From assembly GCF_947498015.1 (NCBI RefSeq), contig NZ_CANMIR010000018.1, positions 1 through 46,250 of the forward strand: a DNA stretch of 46,250 nucleotides. Direction: 5' to 3'. Under the pieces are notes generated by a model, which searched no databases, had not been told where the DNA came from, and saw only the letters and a program-made list of their open reading frames with translations. The stretch comes from an uncultured Neptuniibacter sp. Lineage in GTDB: Bacteria; Pseudomonadota; Gammaproteobacteria; Pseudomonadales; Balneatricaceae. Below, in pieces: positions 17,581-27,685 of the stretch (position 1 is the stretch's first letter; every line of letters starts with the position of its first letter). The translations under genes and the position numbers were made by a program.

Positions 17581-18309
17581 TACGGTCAGTACCTCGAATG
17601 CATGTTTTACCAGTTTGTTACCCTGGGTGATTGCCAGGTGTGCTCCTAAATATGAACCCAGTGTCGCTCCAATCAGCAGGGCCGGAAGCCACTCCCAGCG
17701 GGGCGGTTGTTGTAACGCAACGGTAAATGCGCCTGTAGAGTTCCAAAAGAGTCCAACCAAAATAAGTACATAGGTGACTGCGGTCTTGTAATCCAGGCCA
17801 AACCAGCGTACCAGCCATAAAGTGACAAACAGTCCTGTTCCCGAGGTAAGTGAACCATTCAGTGCACCTATGATAAAGAGAACGCAACCTCCGATAATCA
17901 TGCCTGAGCGGTCACGGTGACGGTGTTCAGCGTGCATTCCCAGCGATTTTTTTCGAAATGAGTATAACCCCAGCCCGGTGGTAAGAAGGCCCAGGCTGAA
18001 AATGGTCCATCCCTCGGGAATATGCAGAATAATATCTGCCCCAAGAATTACGCCTGGGAGTCCGCAGATAAGGATAAACCCACAAAAGCGATAATCCAGG
18101 TGACCCTCTCTGAGGTGTCTTAATGTGGCGCCTATCCCGAGTGCTACGCTGGCTATCTTATGAGTGGCCAGAGCGCTGCTAAAGCTCAGGCCCAGAAAGA
18201 GCAGGACCGGTAGCTGTAATAATCCTGCACCCCCTCCCGCCATGGCTGACAGCGCATTTGCAAAGAGGGAGAGTAGAAACAGGCCTGTTTGTTCGAAAAG
18301 AGTATCCAT
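17527..18309 (-). CDS. TauE/SafE family membrane permease
   Basis: 260 residues with about eight membrane segments in two related halves, of the TauE/SafE (DUF81) family of sulfite, sulfonate or other organic-anion exporters. The family-type glycine-rich first helix AMAGGGAGLLQLP lies near residues 22-34 and its counterpart GALNGSLTSGTGLF near 147-160. The cytoplasmic loop near 120-135 is rich in His and Arg. The substrate cannot be read from the sequence. It is convergent with yibQ, sharing 54 bp, and lies downstream of slmA. Confidence 0.88.
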   Translation of the reverse strand: MDTLFEQTGLFLLSLFANALSAMAGGGAGLLQLPVLLFLGLSFSSALATHKIASVALGIGATLRHLREGHLDYRFCGFILICGLPGVILGADIILHIPEGWTIFSLGLLTTGLGLYSFRKKSLGMHAEHRHRDRSGMIIGGCVLFIIGALNGSLTSGTGLFVTLWLVRWFGLDYKTAVTYVLILVGLFWNSTGAFTVALQQPPRWEWLPALLIGATLGSYLGAHLAITQGNKLVKHAFEVLTVLVGIKLIGDGAGILLTA

Positions 18310-18334
18310 GGAGAGCTGGTGGGTACCGCGCTGG

Positions 18335-18358
18335 AAAGGGGAACTGAAGCTCCCCTTT
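18335..18358 (-). terminator. possible slmA terminator
   Basis: AAAGGGGA and TCCCCTTT pair around an 8-base loop between slmA and the TauE-type gene. The U-tract on the minus strand is short (TTT then C), so it may be weak or only an RNA-stabilising hairpin. Confidence 0.4.
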
Positions 18359-18372
18359 GATTATGATCTGGC

Positions 18373-18963
18373 CTATTTAAACAGGCCGCTTGCCAGGCGT
18401 GCCCACTGATCAGACCACTGTTCGGTAGGTTTTTTTCTGAATTCCGTCCGCACAAATTGACGGATACGCCCCTCTGCTGTTGCCAGCATAAGGTTTGCAG
18501 TGGCGCCAGCTGTCGTTGCTGTTCGTAATCCCTCTTTAACTTCTGCCTCACGCAGGATCTGTTTAAGCTGGGTTTCCAGGCGCTCAAAAAATTGATTTAT
18601 CCGCTGGCGCAGGCGATCGGTTTCACCTGCGAGAGCATCGCCGGTCAGTATTCGTGCCATCCCGGGGTTTCGCTCAACGAAGGCCAGTAGCAGCGTTAAA
18701 ATCTGTTCGCACTGTTTGGTGCTGTCAGACTCTACCTGCGTAATCGTTGTCACACGACTGAATACCGTCTCCTCAATAAAACCGATCAGGCCTTCAAACA
18801 TTCGCGCTTTGCTGGGGAAGTGGCGATAGAGAGCTGCTTCTGATACGCCTACCTCTTTCGCCAGTGCGGCCGTCGTTATGCGCTGACCAGGATTGCCTTC
18901 CAGCATCTTTGCCAGAGATTGCAGAATCTGTTCACGCCGGGAGAGTTTTGTCTTTTCGCTCAT
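18373..18963 (-). CDS. slmA: nucleoid occlusion factor SlmA
   Basis: 196 residues, TetR-type DNA-binding protein that binds specific chromosomal sites and blocks FtsZ ring assembly over the nucleoid. The helix-turn-helix [20 protein letters not shown] lies at about residues 30-49 and the N-terminus ([14 protein letters not shown]) is typical. The location next to argB, algC and coaBC matches its usual neighbourhood. It starts 10 bp after argB and is probably co-transcribed with it. Confidence 0.95.
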   Translation of the reverse strand: MSEKTKLSRREQILQSLAKMLEGNPGQRITTAALAKEVGVSEAALYRHFPSKARMFEGLIGFIEETVFSRVTTITQVESDSTKQCEQILTLLLAFVERNPGMARILTGDALAGETDRLRQRINQFFERLETQLKQILREAEVKEGLRTATTAGATANLMLATAEGRIRQFVRTEFRKKPTEQWSDQWARLASGLFK

Positions 18964-18973
18964 CGGTATATCC

Positions 18974-19894
<921 letters not shown>

Positions 19895-19900
19895 TCATCA

Positions 19901-19923
19901 CAGGCACCTCTGCAAGGTGTCTG
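19901..19923 (-). other. intercistronic hairpin between algC and argB
   Basis: The minus-strand RNA can form CAG-A-CACCT paired with AGGTG-C-CTG around a short loop. There is no U-tract, so it is more likely a processing or stability element than a terminator. Confidence 0.3.
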
Positions 19924-19937
19924 TATTAATAACGGGC

Positions 19938-21326
19938 TTATTCATCCGGAATGATCAGGCTGCTATCGATCTTATGCAGTTTGCTTTCAAATTCAGTGCG
20001 GATGCGTTGTAGCGCTGTTTCTGATTCCGCTTCAAAGCGAAGAACCAGAACCGGAGTGGTATTTGAGGCTCGAATTAAGCCCCAGCCATCCGGATAATCG
20101 ACACGAACACCATCAATATGATTCGCTTCACCATCAGGGAAGTTCATTTTCTGCAGGGCAGAAACGATATCGAATTTGTTCTCATCAGTGACGGTGATAT
20201 TCAATTCGGGGGTGCTGATATCCTCTGGGTATTGCGCAAAAATCTCTTCAGCGTTCTGCTCTGTACTAGCTAGAATCTCCAGTAGGCGAGCCGCACTATA
20301 AAGTGCATCGTCAAATCCGTACCAGCGCTCTTTGAAAAAGATATGACCGCTCATCTCACCACCCAGCAGAGCGCCGCTCTCTTTAATTTTTTGCTTAATC
20401 AGAGAGTGACCTGTTCGCCACATGGTCGGTTTTCCACCGGCTTTCTGAATAACATGAGCAAGCAGGCGTGAGCACTTAACGTCATAGATGATCTCAGCAC
20501 CGGGGTTTCGTTTCAGAATCTCTTCGGAGAACAGCATCATGACCCGGTCTGGGTAGATGATGTTTCCGTTGTTGGTGATTACGCCCACACGGTCTCCATC
20601 GCCGTCAAATGCGAGCCCGAGGTCTGCACCGGTTTCCTTTACTTTAGCAATGGCATCCTGAAGGTTTTTGGGCTTACCCGGATCCGGGTGATGATTAGGA
20701 AAGGTGCCATCGACGTCACAGTAAAGCGGGATAATCTCACAGCCCAGGCGTTCGATCAGTTTAGGTGCGAGCTCTGCCGGGATCCCGTTTCCACAGTCCA
20801 CAACTACTTTCATTTTCTTGGGCAGAGAGATATCACTAAGAATCCGTTCAAGATAGGCTTCACGAAGATCCAGTTCCTTATGTGTACCATGTCCCTCAGT
20901 GTATTTTTGATCTACAATCCGGGCTTTTAGCGCCTGAATATCATCCCCCGAAAGAGTATGACCCGCGATCATCATTTTAAAGCCATTGTAATCTGATGGG
21001 TTGTGGCTGCCTGTGATCATGACTCCGGTGCACTGGGCATCCTGATGTGCAGCGTAATAGAGAGTAGGTGTTGGAACATAACCAATATCAGTAACATGAC
21101 AACCTCCGTCCATGAGGCCTTCACTAAAGATCTGTTTTAACTTCGGGCTGGAGAGGCGCCCATCTGCAGCGACATTTACCTGGGTGATCTCTTGAGATTG
21201 TGCCTCGGCAGCGAAGGCTCGACCGAGGTGATATACCGTATCATCGGTGAGTGCGGAGCCGACAACGCCTCGAACGTCATAGGCGCGAAAGATCGTATAG
21301 TCTAGTGTGTTGAGCGTATAACGCAT
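19938..21326 (-). CDS. algC: phosphomannomutase/phosphoglucomutase
   Basis: 462 residues, four-domain alpha-D-phosphohexomutase. It interconverts mannose or glucose 6- and 1-phosphates for exopolysaccharide and LPS precursors. The phosphoserine is residue 107 in TGSHNPS, the magnesium loop is DGDGDR, the sugar loop is GGEMSGH and the phosphate loop is RASNTTPVLVLR. The N-terminus is short, without the long membrane extension of some pseudomonad AlgC proteins. AAAGGAT precedes the ATG. It is 46 bp downstream of coaBC; dut is not between them. Confidence 0.96.
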   Translation of the reverse strand: MRYTLNTLDYTIFRAYDVRGVVGSALTDDTVYHLGRAFAAEAQSQEITQVNVAADGRLSSPKLKQIFSEGLMDGGCHVTDIGYVPTPTLYYAAHQDAQCTGVMITGSHNPSDYNGFKMMIAGHTLSGDDIQALKARIVDQKYTEGHGTHKELDLREAYLERILSDISLPKKMKVVVDCGNGIPAELAPKLIERLGCEIIPLYCDVDGTFPNHHPDPGKPKNLQDAIAKVKETGADLGLAFDGDGDRVGVITNNGNIIYPDRVMMLFSEEILKRNPGAEIIYDVKCSRLLAHVIQKAGGKPTMWRTGHSLIKQKIKESGALLGGEMSGHIFFKERWYGFDDALYSAARLLEILASTEQNAEEIFAQYPEDISTPELNITVTDENKFDIVSALQKMNFPDGEANHIDGVRVDYPDGWGLIRASNTTPVLVLRFEAESETALQRIRTEFESKLHKIDSSLIIPDE

Positions 21327-21372
21327 GATAATCCTTTAATGTTTTATCTGTTGCTGGCAGAGATAGGGCGTG

Positions 21373-22578
21373 TTATTTCTCAGCATTATATTGTTCCGCT
21401 ATCCGTGCAATAAGGCGGGTAGCCAGTTGACGTTTGGAGGCCTGAGGAAGTGATTCTGCGGTTGTTTTACTGACAATGGTGACGGCATTCTCATCACTGT
21501 TGAAACCGATATCACTGCGCGAAACATCGTTGGCGATAATCAGATCCAGTTTCTTGCGGTCCAGTTTGCCGCGAGCATATTCAAGCACGTCACGGGTTTC
21601 AGCGGCAAAACCAACCGTGAACGGGTTGGAGGGGTGTGTAGCGACTGTGGCAACAATATCTGGATTTTTTACCAGATGGAGTTCCATGATCTCTTCAGTT
21701 CCTTTCTTGATCTTATGCTCTGATACAGCCGTTGGGCGGTAGTCAGCAACGGCTGCGGCAGCAATAAAGATGTCACATAAATTGAGATCCTGAAGTGAAG
21801 CTGTCAGCATATCTTCTGCGCTTTCAACTGAGATGCGCTCCATTCTGGCTGGAGCCGGTAAATTAACCGGGCCGCTGATCAGTTTGACTTTAGCGCCAGC
21901 CTCAACCGCCGCTTCTGCCAGGGCATAGCCCATTTTCCCGGAGCTGTGATTCGAGATGTAACGCACGGGATCTAAGGGTTCTCGTGTTGGCCCCGCGGTT
22001 ATAAACACCGTTTTTCCGCTTAGAGAGCCGCTTTCAAACTGTTCAGCGGATAGCATTGCGATCTGTTCAGGCTCCAACATCCGGCCAGGGCCAGTATCAC
22101 CGCAGGCCTGCTCGCCTGAGCCAGGGCCAAATAGTGTGACATCGCGTGATTTAAGCAGGTTTACATTATCCTGGGTGCCTGAATCGCGCCACATAGCTTG
22201 ATTCATGGCAGGGGCCAGGCAGATGGGAGCTTCTGTGGCCAAACAGAGCGTAGTCAGCAGGTCATCACCATGACCTGAAGCCAGTCTGGCCATGAAATTA
22301 GCACTGGCTGGGGCGATCAATACAAGATCTGCCCACTTGGCCAGTTCGATATGTCCCATACCGGCTTCCGCATCAGCGTCCAGCAGATGTAGGTGAACAG
22401 GGTTTCCCGAGAGTGCTTGAAGAGTGAGAGGTGTGATGAACTCTGTCGCAGAGGGTGTCATGACAACTCGGACATCAGCACCGGCACCTTTGAGTAGACG
22501 CGTGAGCTCTGCGCTTTTATAGGCAGCAATTCCGCCGGTTATCCCAAGAATAATCTGTTTGTTAGTAAGTCTCTGCAT
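21373..22578 (-). CDS. coaBC: bifunctional phosphopantothenoylcysteine decarboxylase/phosphopantothenate-cysteine ligase
   Basis: 401 residues, two steps of coenzyme A synthesis. The flavin-dependent decarboxylase domain CoaC covers about 1-185 (GITGGIAAYKS; PAMNQAMW with the PxMNxxMW active-site motif; ACGDTGPGRM with the catalytic cysteine). The ligase domain CoaB covers about 190-400 (ITAGPTREPLDPVRYISN; KIKK). It heads the minus-strand block coaBC-algC-argB-slmA and is divergent from radC, as in many gammaproteobacteria. Confidence 0.98.
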   Translation of the reverse strand: MQRLTNKQIILGITGGIAAYKSAELTRLLKGAGADVRVVMTPSATEFITPLTLQALSGNPVHLHLLDADAEAGMGHIELAKWADLVLIAPASANFMARLASGHGDDLLTTLCLATEAPICLAPAMNQAMWRDSGTQDNVNLLKSRDVTLFGPGSGEQACGDTGPGRMLEPEQIAMLSAEQFESGSLSGKTVFITAGPTREPLDPVRYISNHSSGKMGYALAEAAVEAGAKVKLISGPVNLPAPARMERISVESAEDMLTASLQDLNLCDIFIAAAAVADYRPTAVSEHKIKKGTEEIMELHLVKNPDIVATVATHPSNPFTVGFAAETRDVLEYARGKLDRKKLDLIIANDVSRSDIGFNSDENAVTIVSKTTAESLPQASKRQLATRLIARIAEQYNAEK

Positions 22579-22730
22579 ACTGGCTGGCTGCTGTTATCTG
22601 TACGGTTGAGGGTATCGATATCTATTTAATACCCTAGGAATTAAGGGAGGTAACCATATCATTTCCTGCTAAAGTTTCGTAGATTAGAGTGAGCGATTTT
22701 ACTGATAAATGACATACAAAAGGAGTTGAT

Positions 22731-23405
22731 ATGTCTATCACGGATTGGCCTGAATCTGAGCGGCCAAGAGAGAAGCTGCTTCAGCAAGGTGCAGCAGCAC
22801 TTTCAGATGCTGAGTTGCTTGCTATCTTTTTAAGAACCGGGGTGAAAGGGAAGACGGCTGTTGATCTGGCCAGGGATCTTTTACAGCGATTTGGATCCTT
22901 ACGAGCTTTGATGGAGAGCGATCAGCACAATTTCTGTCTTGCACGTGGTTTAGGCGTGGCAAAGTATGTGCAGCTTCAGGCAGTGATGGAGATGAGCCGG
23001 CGGCATATGCACTCTCACCTTTTAAAGGGAGAGGTGCTGCAGCGGCCTGACCAGGTAAAGCTATTTGTTAAATCTCAGCTAAGACACTTTCGGCAGGAGG
23101 TGTTTGGCTGTTTGTTTCTGGATAACCGTCATCAGATTATTAAATTTGAAAAGCTGTTTTTTGGAACTATCAACGCTGCGGCAATCTATCCTCGCGAGGT
23201 AGTGGCTAAAGCACTGCTGCACAATGCAGCTGCGGTTATTCTGGCGCATAATCATCCCTCTGGAATAGCAGAGCCCAGTCTCTCCGATCAGCAGATAACG
23301 TCAAGACTCTCTGACGCATTGGAGATGATAGATGTACGTGTGCTGGATCATATGGTGGTTGGAGATAGTGAGGTCGTCTCATTTGCGGAGCGTGGGTTGA
23401 TATAA
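22731..23405 (+). CDS. radC: RadC family JAB-domain protein
   Basis: 224 residues, full-length RadC: a helix-hairpin-helix region (about 20-100) and a JAB/MPN metalloprotease-like domain with the JAMM motif HNHPSG at 173-178 plus the downstream aspartate in SLSDQQ. The biochemical role of the family remains unsettled; it was named for DNA repair. The ribosome binding site AAAAGGAG is strong. It is next to rpmB-rpmG, its classic position. Confidence 0.96.
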   Translation: MSITDWPESERPREKLLQQGAAALSDAELLAIFLRTGVKGKTAVDLARDLLQRFGSLRALMESDQHNFCLARGLGVAKYVQLQAVMEMSRRHMHSHLLKGEVLQRPDQVKLFVKSQLRHFRQEVFGCLFLDNRHQIIKFEKLFFGTINAAAIYPREVVAKALLHNAAAVILAHNHPSGIAEPSLSDQQITSRLSDALEMIDVRVLDHMVVGDSEVVSFAERGLI

Positions 23406-23442
23406 GCAGCCATTTTTGGTGGTGTATTGAAAAACAGTTGTG

Positions 23443-23448
23443 TATAAT
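23443..23448 (+). promoter_or_regulatory. -10 element of rpmB-rpmG
   Basis: TATAAT, about 170 bp upstream of rpmB, with no good minus 35 hexamer at 16-18 bp. If used, transcription starts near 23455 and leaves a leader of about 160 nt. Confidence 0.5.
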
Positions 23449-23515
23449 GCGCGACCTTCTATCCACACTTCGGTACGGTATCTTGTCTAGTTACGGGACG
23501 CTCCGCCTGAGAGAT

Positions 23516-23553
23516 GGCTTAGTTTTGGGACGTGTAGAGTCGCTCCCACAGCC
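23516..23553 (+). promoter_or_regulatory. structured 5' leader of rpmB
   Basis: Within the long rpmB leader, GGCT...TGGGA pairs with TCCCA...AGCC, giving a two-part hairpin (4 plus 5 bp, asymmetric internal loop). Ribosomal protein operons often have autoregulatory leaders, so this is a candidate, but I know of no matching motif by sequence. Confidence 0.35.
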
Positions 23554-23617
23554 TGGTGCCATTTCAATAAATAGAGAAAGGATAGATTCGTAACCATAAA
23601 TTATTAAGGCTTTATCA

Positions 23618-23854
23618 ATGTCTAAAGTTTGCATGGTAACTGGTAAGCGCCCAGTTACAGGAAACAATGTTTCCCACTCACAGCGTAAAACTCGTCGTCG
23701 TTTTCTGCCGAACCTGCACTGGCACCGTTTCTGGGTAGAAAGCGAAAATAAATTCGTTCGCCTGCGTGTTTCCTCTAAAGGTATGCGCATCATCGACAAA
23801 AAAGGTATCGACGCAGTTCTTGCTGATGTTCGTGCCAACGGCATCAAGGTATAA
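23618..23854 (+). CDS. rpmB: 50S ribosomal protein L28
   Basis: 78 residues, the usual length. [20 protein letters not shown] at the N-terminus is diagnostic, followed by the basic [11 protein letters not shown] segment. AAGG lies 9 bases before the ATG. It is 11 bp upstream of rpmG. Codon use is strongly biased. Confidence 0.99.
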   Translation: MSKVCMVTGKRPVTGNNVSHSQRKTRRRFLPNLHWHRFWVESENKFVRLRVSSKGMRIIDKKGIDAVLADVRANGIKV

Positions 23855-23865
23855 GGAGCTGAATC

Positions 23866-24033
23866 ATGGCTAAAGGCGCACGCGAAAAGATCAAGCTGGT
23901 TTCTTCTGCTGGTACTGGTCACTTCTACACTACTGACAAAAACAAGCGTAACACTCCTGAAAAGATGGTGTTCAAAAAGTATGATCCAGTAGTACGTAAG
24001 CACGTTGAATACAAAGAATCTAAGATCAAATAA
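23866..24033 (+). CDS. rpmG: 50S ribosomal protein L33
   Basis: 55 residues starting [17 protein letters not shown], with the family motif [15 protein letters not shown] in the middle and a basic end. The ribosome binding site AAGGAG lies 8 bases before the ATG. It follows rpmB by 11 bp and is closed by a strong terminator. It is the cysteine-free form of L33, which does not bind zinc. Confidence 0.98.
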   Translation: MAKGAREKIKLVSSAGTGHFYTTDKNKRNTPEKMVFKKYDPVVRKHVEYKESKIK

Positions 24034-24052
24034 GATCTTTCTTCTTTAAAAG

Positions 24053-24080
24053 AAAAACCCGGCAATTGCCGGGTTTTTTT
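24053..24080. terminator. rpmG terminator
   Basis: AAAAACCCGGCAATTGCCGGGTTTTT is a perfect palindrome of 26 bases followed by more T. It ends the rpmB-rpmG unit and can also serve the convergent antiporter gene. Confidence 0.93.
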
Positions 24081-24093
24081 GTGCCTTAATCAT

Positions 24094-25686
24094 CTATGTG
24101 GGTCTATCTGTCAGGCCGGCTTGTTGCTGGATTAACTGAAGGCTCTCCTCAGCAAAGCCAAGGCCTGCTTCGGTATAGAAGTTGAACACTTTGTCGATAC
24201 CGCCCGAAATTAGCTTGTCATGCTCATCAGGAAAACGTGCAATCGCTGCAATTTCCCCTTGATATCCTGCGCAATGAAGCTGTTCAGCAATATTCAGAAT
24301 ATCTTCCATTGAGGGCAGTGCAAGTAGAATTAATCTGATGTTGTGGGTATCCATATTGCTCCATAGGTCGGCATCTTCACCATCACCATAGAATACATGC
24401 ATGCCTTTCGACTGGAATTTTTTGATACGGCTGCGATCCGCATCCATGCCCCAGACATTATCGCCCACCAAGCCATGAAGGGCCTTAAATGCCCCTTTGC
24501 CTACACGGCCTAACCCGATTACGAGTATCTCTGAATCTTTGGGTTGTACGAAGATATCGCTGGCCAGAGGTGTCGCGCTTTCGAATCGCTTGATCGTGAC
24601 TTTATGTTTGAGAAAGAGAGTATGGGCTGAACGGTAGATTATGCTCGTCAGGATAAATGAGAGAGAGACAGCAAGGGCAAGAATAACCAGCCACTCTTTG
24701 CTGAGCCAGCCACTATCAACGCAAAGATAGGCAACGATTAGCCCGAACTCGCTGAAATTGCTAAGCGCCAGAGCGCAAAGGTATGAGGTACGGCCACGCA
24801 GGTGTAAACGAGTAAAAATGCCAAAGAACATGATGTACTTCAGCGGGATGAGTATGGCAAGAACAGCAGCCATGCCGAGCATAGGCAGATCAGGGAGTGC
24901 TGTGAAACCAATGGATAAGAAGAAGCCTATAAGGAAGAGGTCTTTGAAGCTAAGTAAAGATTTGGTCAGCTCACTGGCTTTAGGGTGAGAGCTTAGCATC
25001 ATGCCGAGAACAAGCGCACCTAGATCTCCCTTGATACCCACCAGCGTAAAGAGTTCATAGCCTCCCAAAGCGAGGAAAAAGCCTGCCAGAGGGAGTAGCT
25101 CTCCATGGCCCGCACGCATCAGCATATGGTTGAGTAGCGGGCGTATAAAGGGTAGGCCGATGAGAATGAATGCCCAAACGGAAGGGATTTTACCTGTAGC
25201 TGCGACTAAAAAGAGCACCGCAACAATATCCTGCATAACCAGAACGCCGATAGCGAGTTGGCCATGGCGGGTTTTCATTTCCCCGCTCTCTTCCAGTAGT
25301 TTAACGATACATACGGTACTGCTAAAGCTGAGGGCGAATCCAATGAGTGCAGCTGCTTTCAGATCCAGATCGGTGAAGTAGGGTATGGAGAGTGAGGCCA
25401 GCAGTAGAAATAGGGAACCGCACAAGAGCGTCCATAAAGTCATATGGGACAGAGAGCTTGCCCAGACTTCGAGTTTAAGCAGATCTCTTATATTCAGCTT
25501 AAGCCCAATGGTGAACAGCATTAATGTAATACCGAGGTCCGCAAGCGTGTCCAGGCTTGGAACCGGTTCTACGCCGATGAAATGTAGGAAAAATCCGGCA
25601 AAAAGATACCCGATTAGCGGGGGCATCTCGATGAGGCGTAGTGTATAGCCACATACAAAGGCAAATAAGATCCAGATAAAATCCAT
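24094..25686 (-). CDS. CPA2-family monovalent cation:proton antiporter with TrkA-N domain
   Basis: 530 residues: a Kef-type membrane domain of about 12 segments (residues 1-365) followed by a cytoplasmic RCK/TrkA-N domain (about 385-510) with the NAD-binding start ILVIGLGRVGKGAF and the acidic GMDADRS strand end. Probably potassium or sodium exchange for protons, gated by NAD(H) or thiols. The N-terminal MPPLIGYLFAGFFL segment matches the family. It is on the opposite strand between rpmG and mutM, which are adjacent in many gammaproteobacteria. The ion and the regulator are unknown. Confidence 0.9.
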   Translation of the reverse strand: MDFIWILFAFVCGYTLRLIEMPPLIGYLFAGFFLHFIGVEPVPSLDTLADLGITLMLFTIGLKLNIRDLLKLEVWASSLSHMTLWTLLCGSLFLLLASLSIPYFTDLDLKAAALIGFALSFSSTVCIVKLLEESGEMKTRHGQLAIGVLVMQDIVAVLFLVAATGKIPSVWAFILIGLPFIRPLLNHMLMRAGHGELLPLAGFFLALGGYELFTLVGIKGDLGALVLGMMLSSHPKASELTKSLLSFKDLFLIGFFLSIGFTALPDLPMLGMAAVLAILIPLKYIMFFGIFTRLHLRGRTSYLCALALSNFSEFGLIVAYLCVDSGWLSKEWLVILALAVSLSFILTSIIYRSAHTLFLKHKVTIKRFESATPLASDIFVQPKDSEILVIGLGRVGKGAFKALHGLVGDNVWGMDADRSRIKKFQSKGMHVFYGDGEDADLWSNMDTHNIRLILLALPSMEDILNIAEQLHCAGYQGEIAAIARFPDEHDKLISGGIDKVFNFYTEAGLGFAEESLQLIQQQAGLTDRPT

Positions 25687-25823
25687 AATGTCTTTTTTTG
25701 TTTCTGATGATTTTGAGGCAAATGTAGCACAGCTTTGCCTCTGAGTGGGGCTTTGCCGCTTTCATGGCGTTTTTTTATGTTAACCTAGCCAGCCAGACCT
25801 GAAGTAGATGTCCGCTTGCTGAT

Positions 25824-26636
25824 ATGCCTGAATTACCAGAAGTTGAAACGACCTGTCGCGGTATTAGCCCTCATATTAAGAACCGGAAATTGCGTTGTCT
25901 TAAGGTGCGAAATCCAAACTTACGCTGGCCAGTCCCCAGTTTTTTGCCTGACCTACTACAAGGGCGTACTGTGACAGAGGTGAGGCGTCGGGGAAAATAT
26001 ATCTTGCTGGTGGTCGAGGGTGGAGCCGTCATGATCCATCTGGGGATGTCCGGGAGCTTGCGTATCGTTGATCTGAATGAAACGGTTCAGAAGCATGATC
26101 ATATCGATTTCTGCTTTGAGAACGGTATTGCACTACGTTTGACGGACCCCCGCAGATTTGGCTCTGTATTATGGCAACCGGATGGCGAGCATCACGAGCT
26201 CCTTTATAACTTAGGTCCTGAGCCCTTGAGTGATGATTTCAGTGCAGAATACCTTAAGCAGCTCTGCGTTGGACGAAAGTCTGCGATTAAACAGGTCATT
26301 ATGAATAGTAAAGTAGTGGTAGGGGTGGGAAACATCTATGCCACTGAGGCGTTATTTGCTGCAGGTATTGATCCCAGGAGGGCTGCAGGGAATATCTCGC
26401 AAACCCGCTTGAACCAGTTGGTTATTGAGATAAAGCGTGTGCTATCTGCTGCTATTGAGCAAGGTGGCACAACGCTGAAGGATTTTGTCGGAGGTGATGG
26501 AAAACCCGGCTACTTTAAACAGAAACTTCATGTTTATGGGCGAAAAGGGGAACCCTGTGTTCAATGCCTTTCTCCACTGACAGAGGTTCGGCTGGGGCAG
26601 CGATCAACGGTTTTTTGTAAATGCTGCCAGCGATAA
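25824..26636 (+). CDS. mutM: formamidopyrimidine-DNA glycosylase
   Basis: 270 residues, full-length Fpg, which excises 8-oxoguanine and formamidopyrimidines and cuts the abasic site. The N-terminus is PELPEVETT with the catalytic Pro2 and Glu3. The helix-two-turn-helix region contains GVGNIYATEALF. A C-terminal zinc finger is formed by CVQC and CKCC, 16 residues apart. The start is fixed by the need for Pro2. Confidence 0.98.
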   Translation: MPELPEVETTCRGISPHIKNRKLRCLKVRNPNLRWPVPSFLPDLLQGRTVTEVRRRGKYILLVVEGGAVMIHLGMSGSLRIVDLNETVQKHDHIDFCFENGIALRLTDPRRFGSVLWQPDGEHHELLYNLGPEPLSDDFSAEYLKQLCVGRKSAIKQVIMNSKVVVGVGNIYATEALFAAGIDPRRAAGNISQTRLNQLVIEIKRVLSAAIEQGGTTLKDFVGGDGKPGYFKQKLHVYGRKGEPCVQCLSPLTEVRLGQRSTVFCKCCQR

Positions 26637-26648
26637 TCTGAGAATATT

Positions 26649-27581
26649 ATGACTGTACAGATACGACCGCCAATTCTGACTCAGGAAGATTGCAGCTTTC
26701 GCATGAATCTGCGTGAAAAGCTTGAGGTGGAACCTTATCTGGATAAGCGCACAGCGTTTTGTGTTGGCGAAAATGCCGTCCACTGTGAACTCTATGAAAG
26801 TGGGCCGGATGCGCCGACTATTCTTTTTCTTCCAGGCATTGGAACCTACTGTGAGCTCTATTCTGAACTGCTTTGCAAGCTCTCACAGGAGGGATTCAAT
26901 GTGGTTGGCATTGATCCCCTTGGCCATGGGTATTCCGGTGGTGGTCGTGGTCACTATACCGTTGAGCAGATGTGCGATTCGATCTCCTCCGTATTGGATG
27001 TTTTGCAGCAGCGATTTAAAGGGCCGTTTGGGATCTATGGATACTCGATTGGGGCCTTGCTAGCTGTCGCAGCCGCTGAACAGGATAAACGTTTGTCAGC
27101 GGTGTTGTGTGGTACGTTACTAGTACCTGATCTGGCACCGGATTTAAGTTACCGAATGGGGTGGAACTGGACCTGGGCATCCTCTCTATTACTGCCCGGA
27201 TTTAAAGTGCCGCTTAAATCCTTTGTTGACTTTGAGCAACTGCTCAAAGGCCATCCGGCGGCAAAAGAGATTAATCAGGATCCGTTGATGGTTTTTGATT
27301 ATCCTTTAAAAACGCTCTCCAGTGTTTTTAATTACCGTTGTGAGATCGTCAATAATCGATATGACTTTGCAGCGGCGATCCTGCATGGGGATAAGGATGA
27401 GGTGCTTCCAGTCAGTTATTCTAAACGGGTGATGAGTTACTGTGAACAGCCGATGGAGCTGTTGGTAATGGAGCGGCAGGGACATATGGCTCCCTTTCTT
27501 AAGCCTGACCTGGTCGTGAAGCTTGCCGCTCAGTGGTTTGAGCAGAAATTCACCAAAGAGATGGCAGCAGCATTAATTTAG
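26649..27581 (+). CDS. alpha/beta hydrolase
   Basis: 310 residues, lysophospholipase or monoacylglycerol-lipase-like hydrolase. The oxyanion strand is FLPGIGTY near residue 60-67, DPLGHGYSGG follows near 89, the nucleophile elbow is GYSIG with Ser133, the acid is in HGDKDEVLP and the histidine in RQGHMAPF. There is no signal peptide, so it is cytoplasmic. It lies 12 bp after mutM and is followed, after 104 bp, by a PAP2 phosphatase and a glycosyltransferase; a lipid or glycolipid substrate is inferred from that context only. Confidence 0.88.
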   Translation: MTVQIRPPILTQEDCSFRMNLREKLEVEPYLDKRTAFCVGENAVHCELYESGPDAPTILFLPGIGTYCELYSELLCKLSQEGFNVVGIDPLGHGYSGGGRGHYTVEQMCDSISSVLDVLQQRFKGPFGIYGYSIGALLAVAAAEQDKRLSAVLCGTLLVPDLAPDLSYRMGWNWTWASSLLLPGFKVPLKSFVDFEQLLKGHPAAKEINQDPLMVFDYPLKTLSSVFNYRCEIVNNRYDFAAAILHGDKDEVLPVSYSKRVMSYCEQPMELLVMERQGHMAPFLKPDLVVKLAAQWFEQKFTKEMAAALI

Positions 27582-27685
27582 GGCTGCTCCTGCCTGTAAT
27601 ATAATTGTCAATCCGTATTCATCTGACTGTCACCAGTGTCTCTCATTATGGCAATGCATAATTGAGACAATCTGGAGGCGGGACG

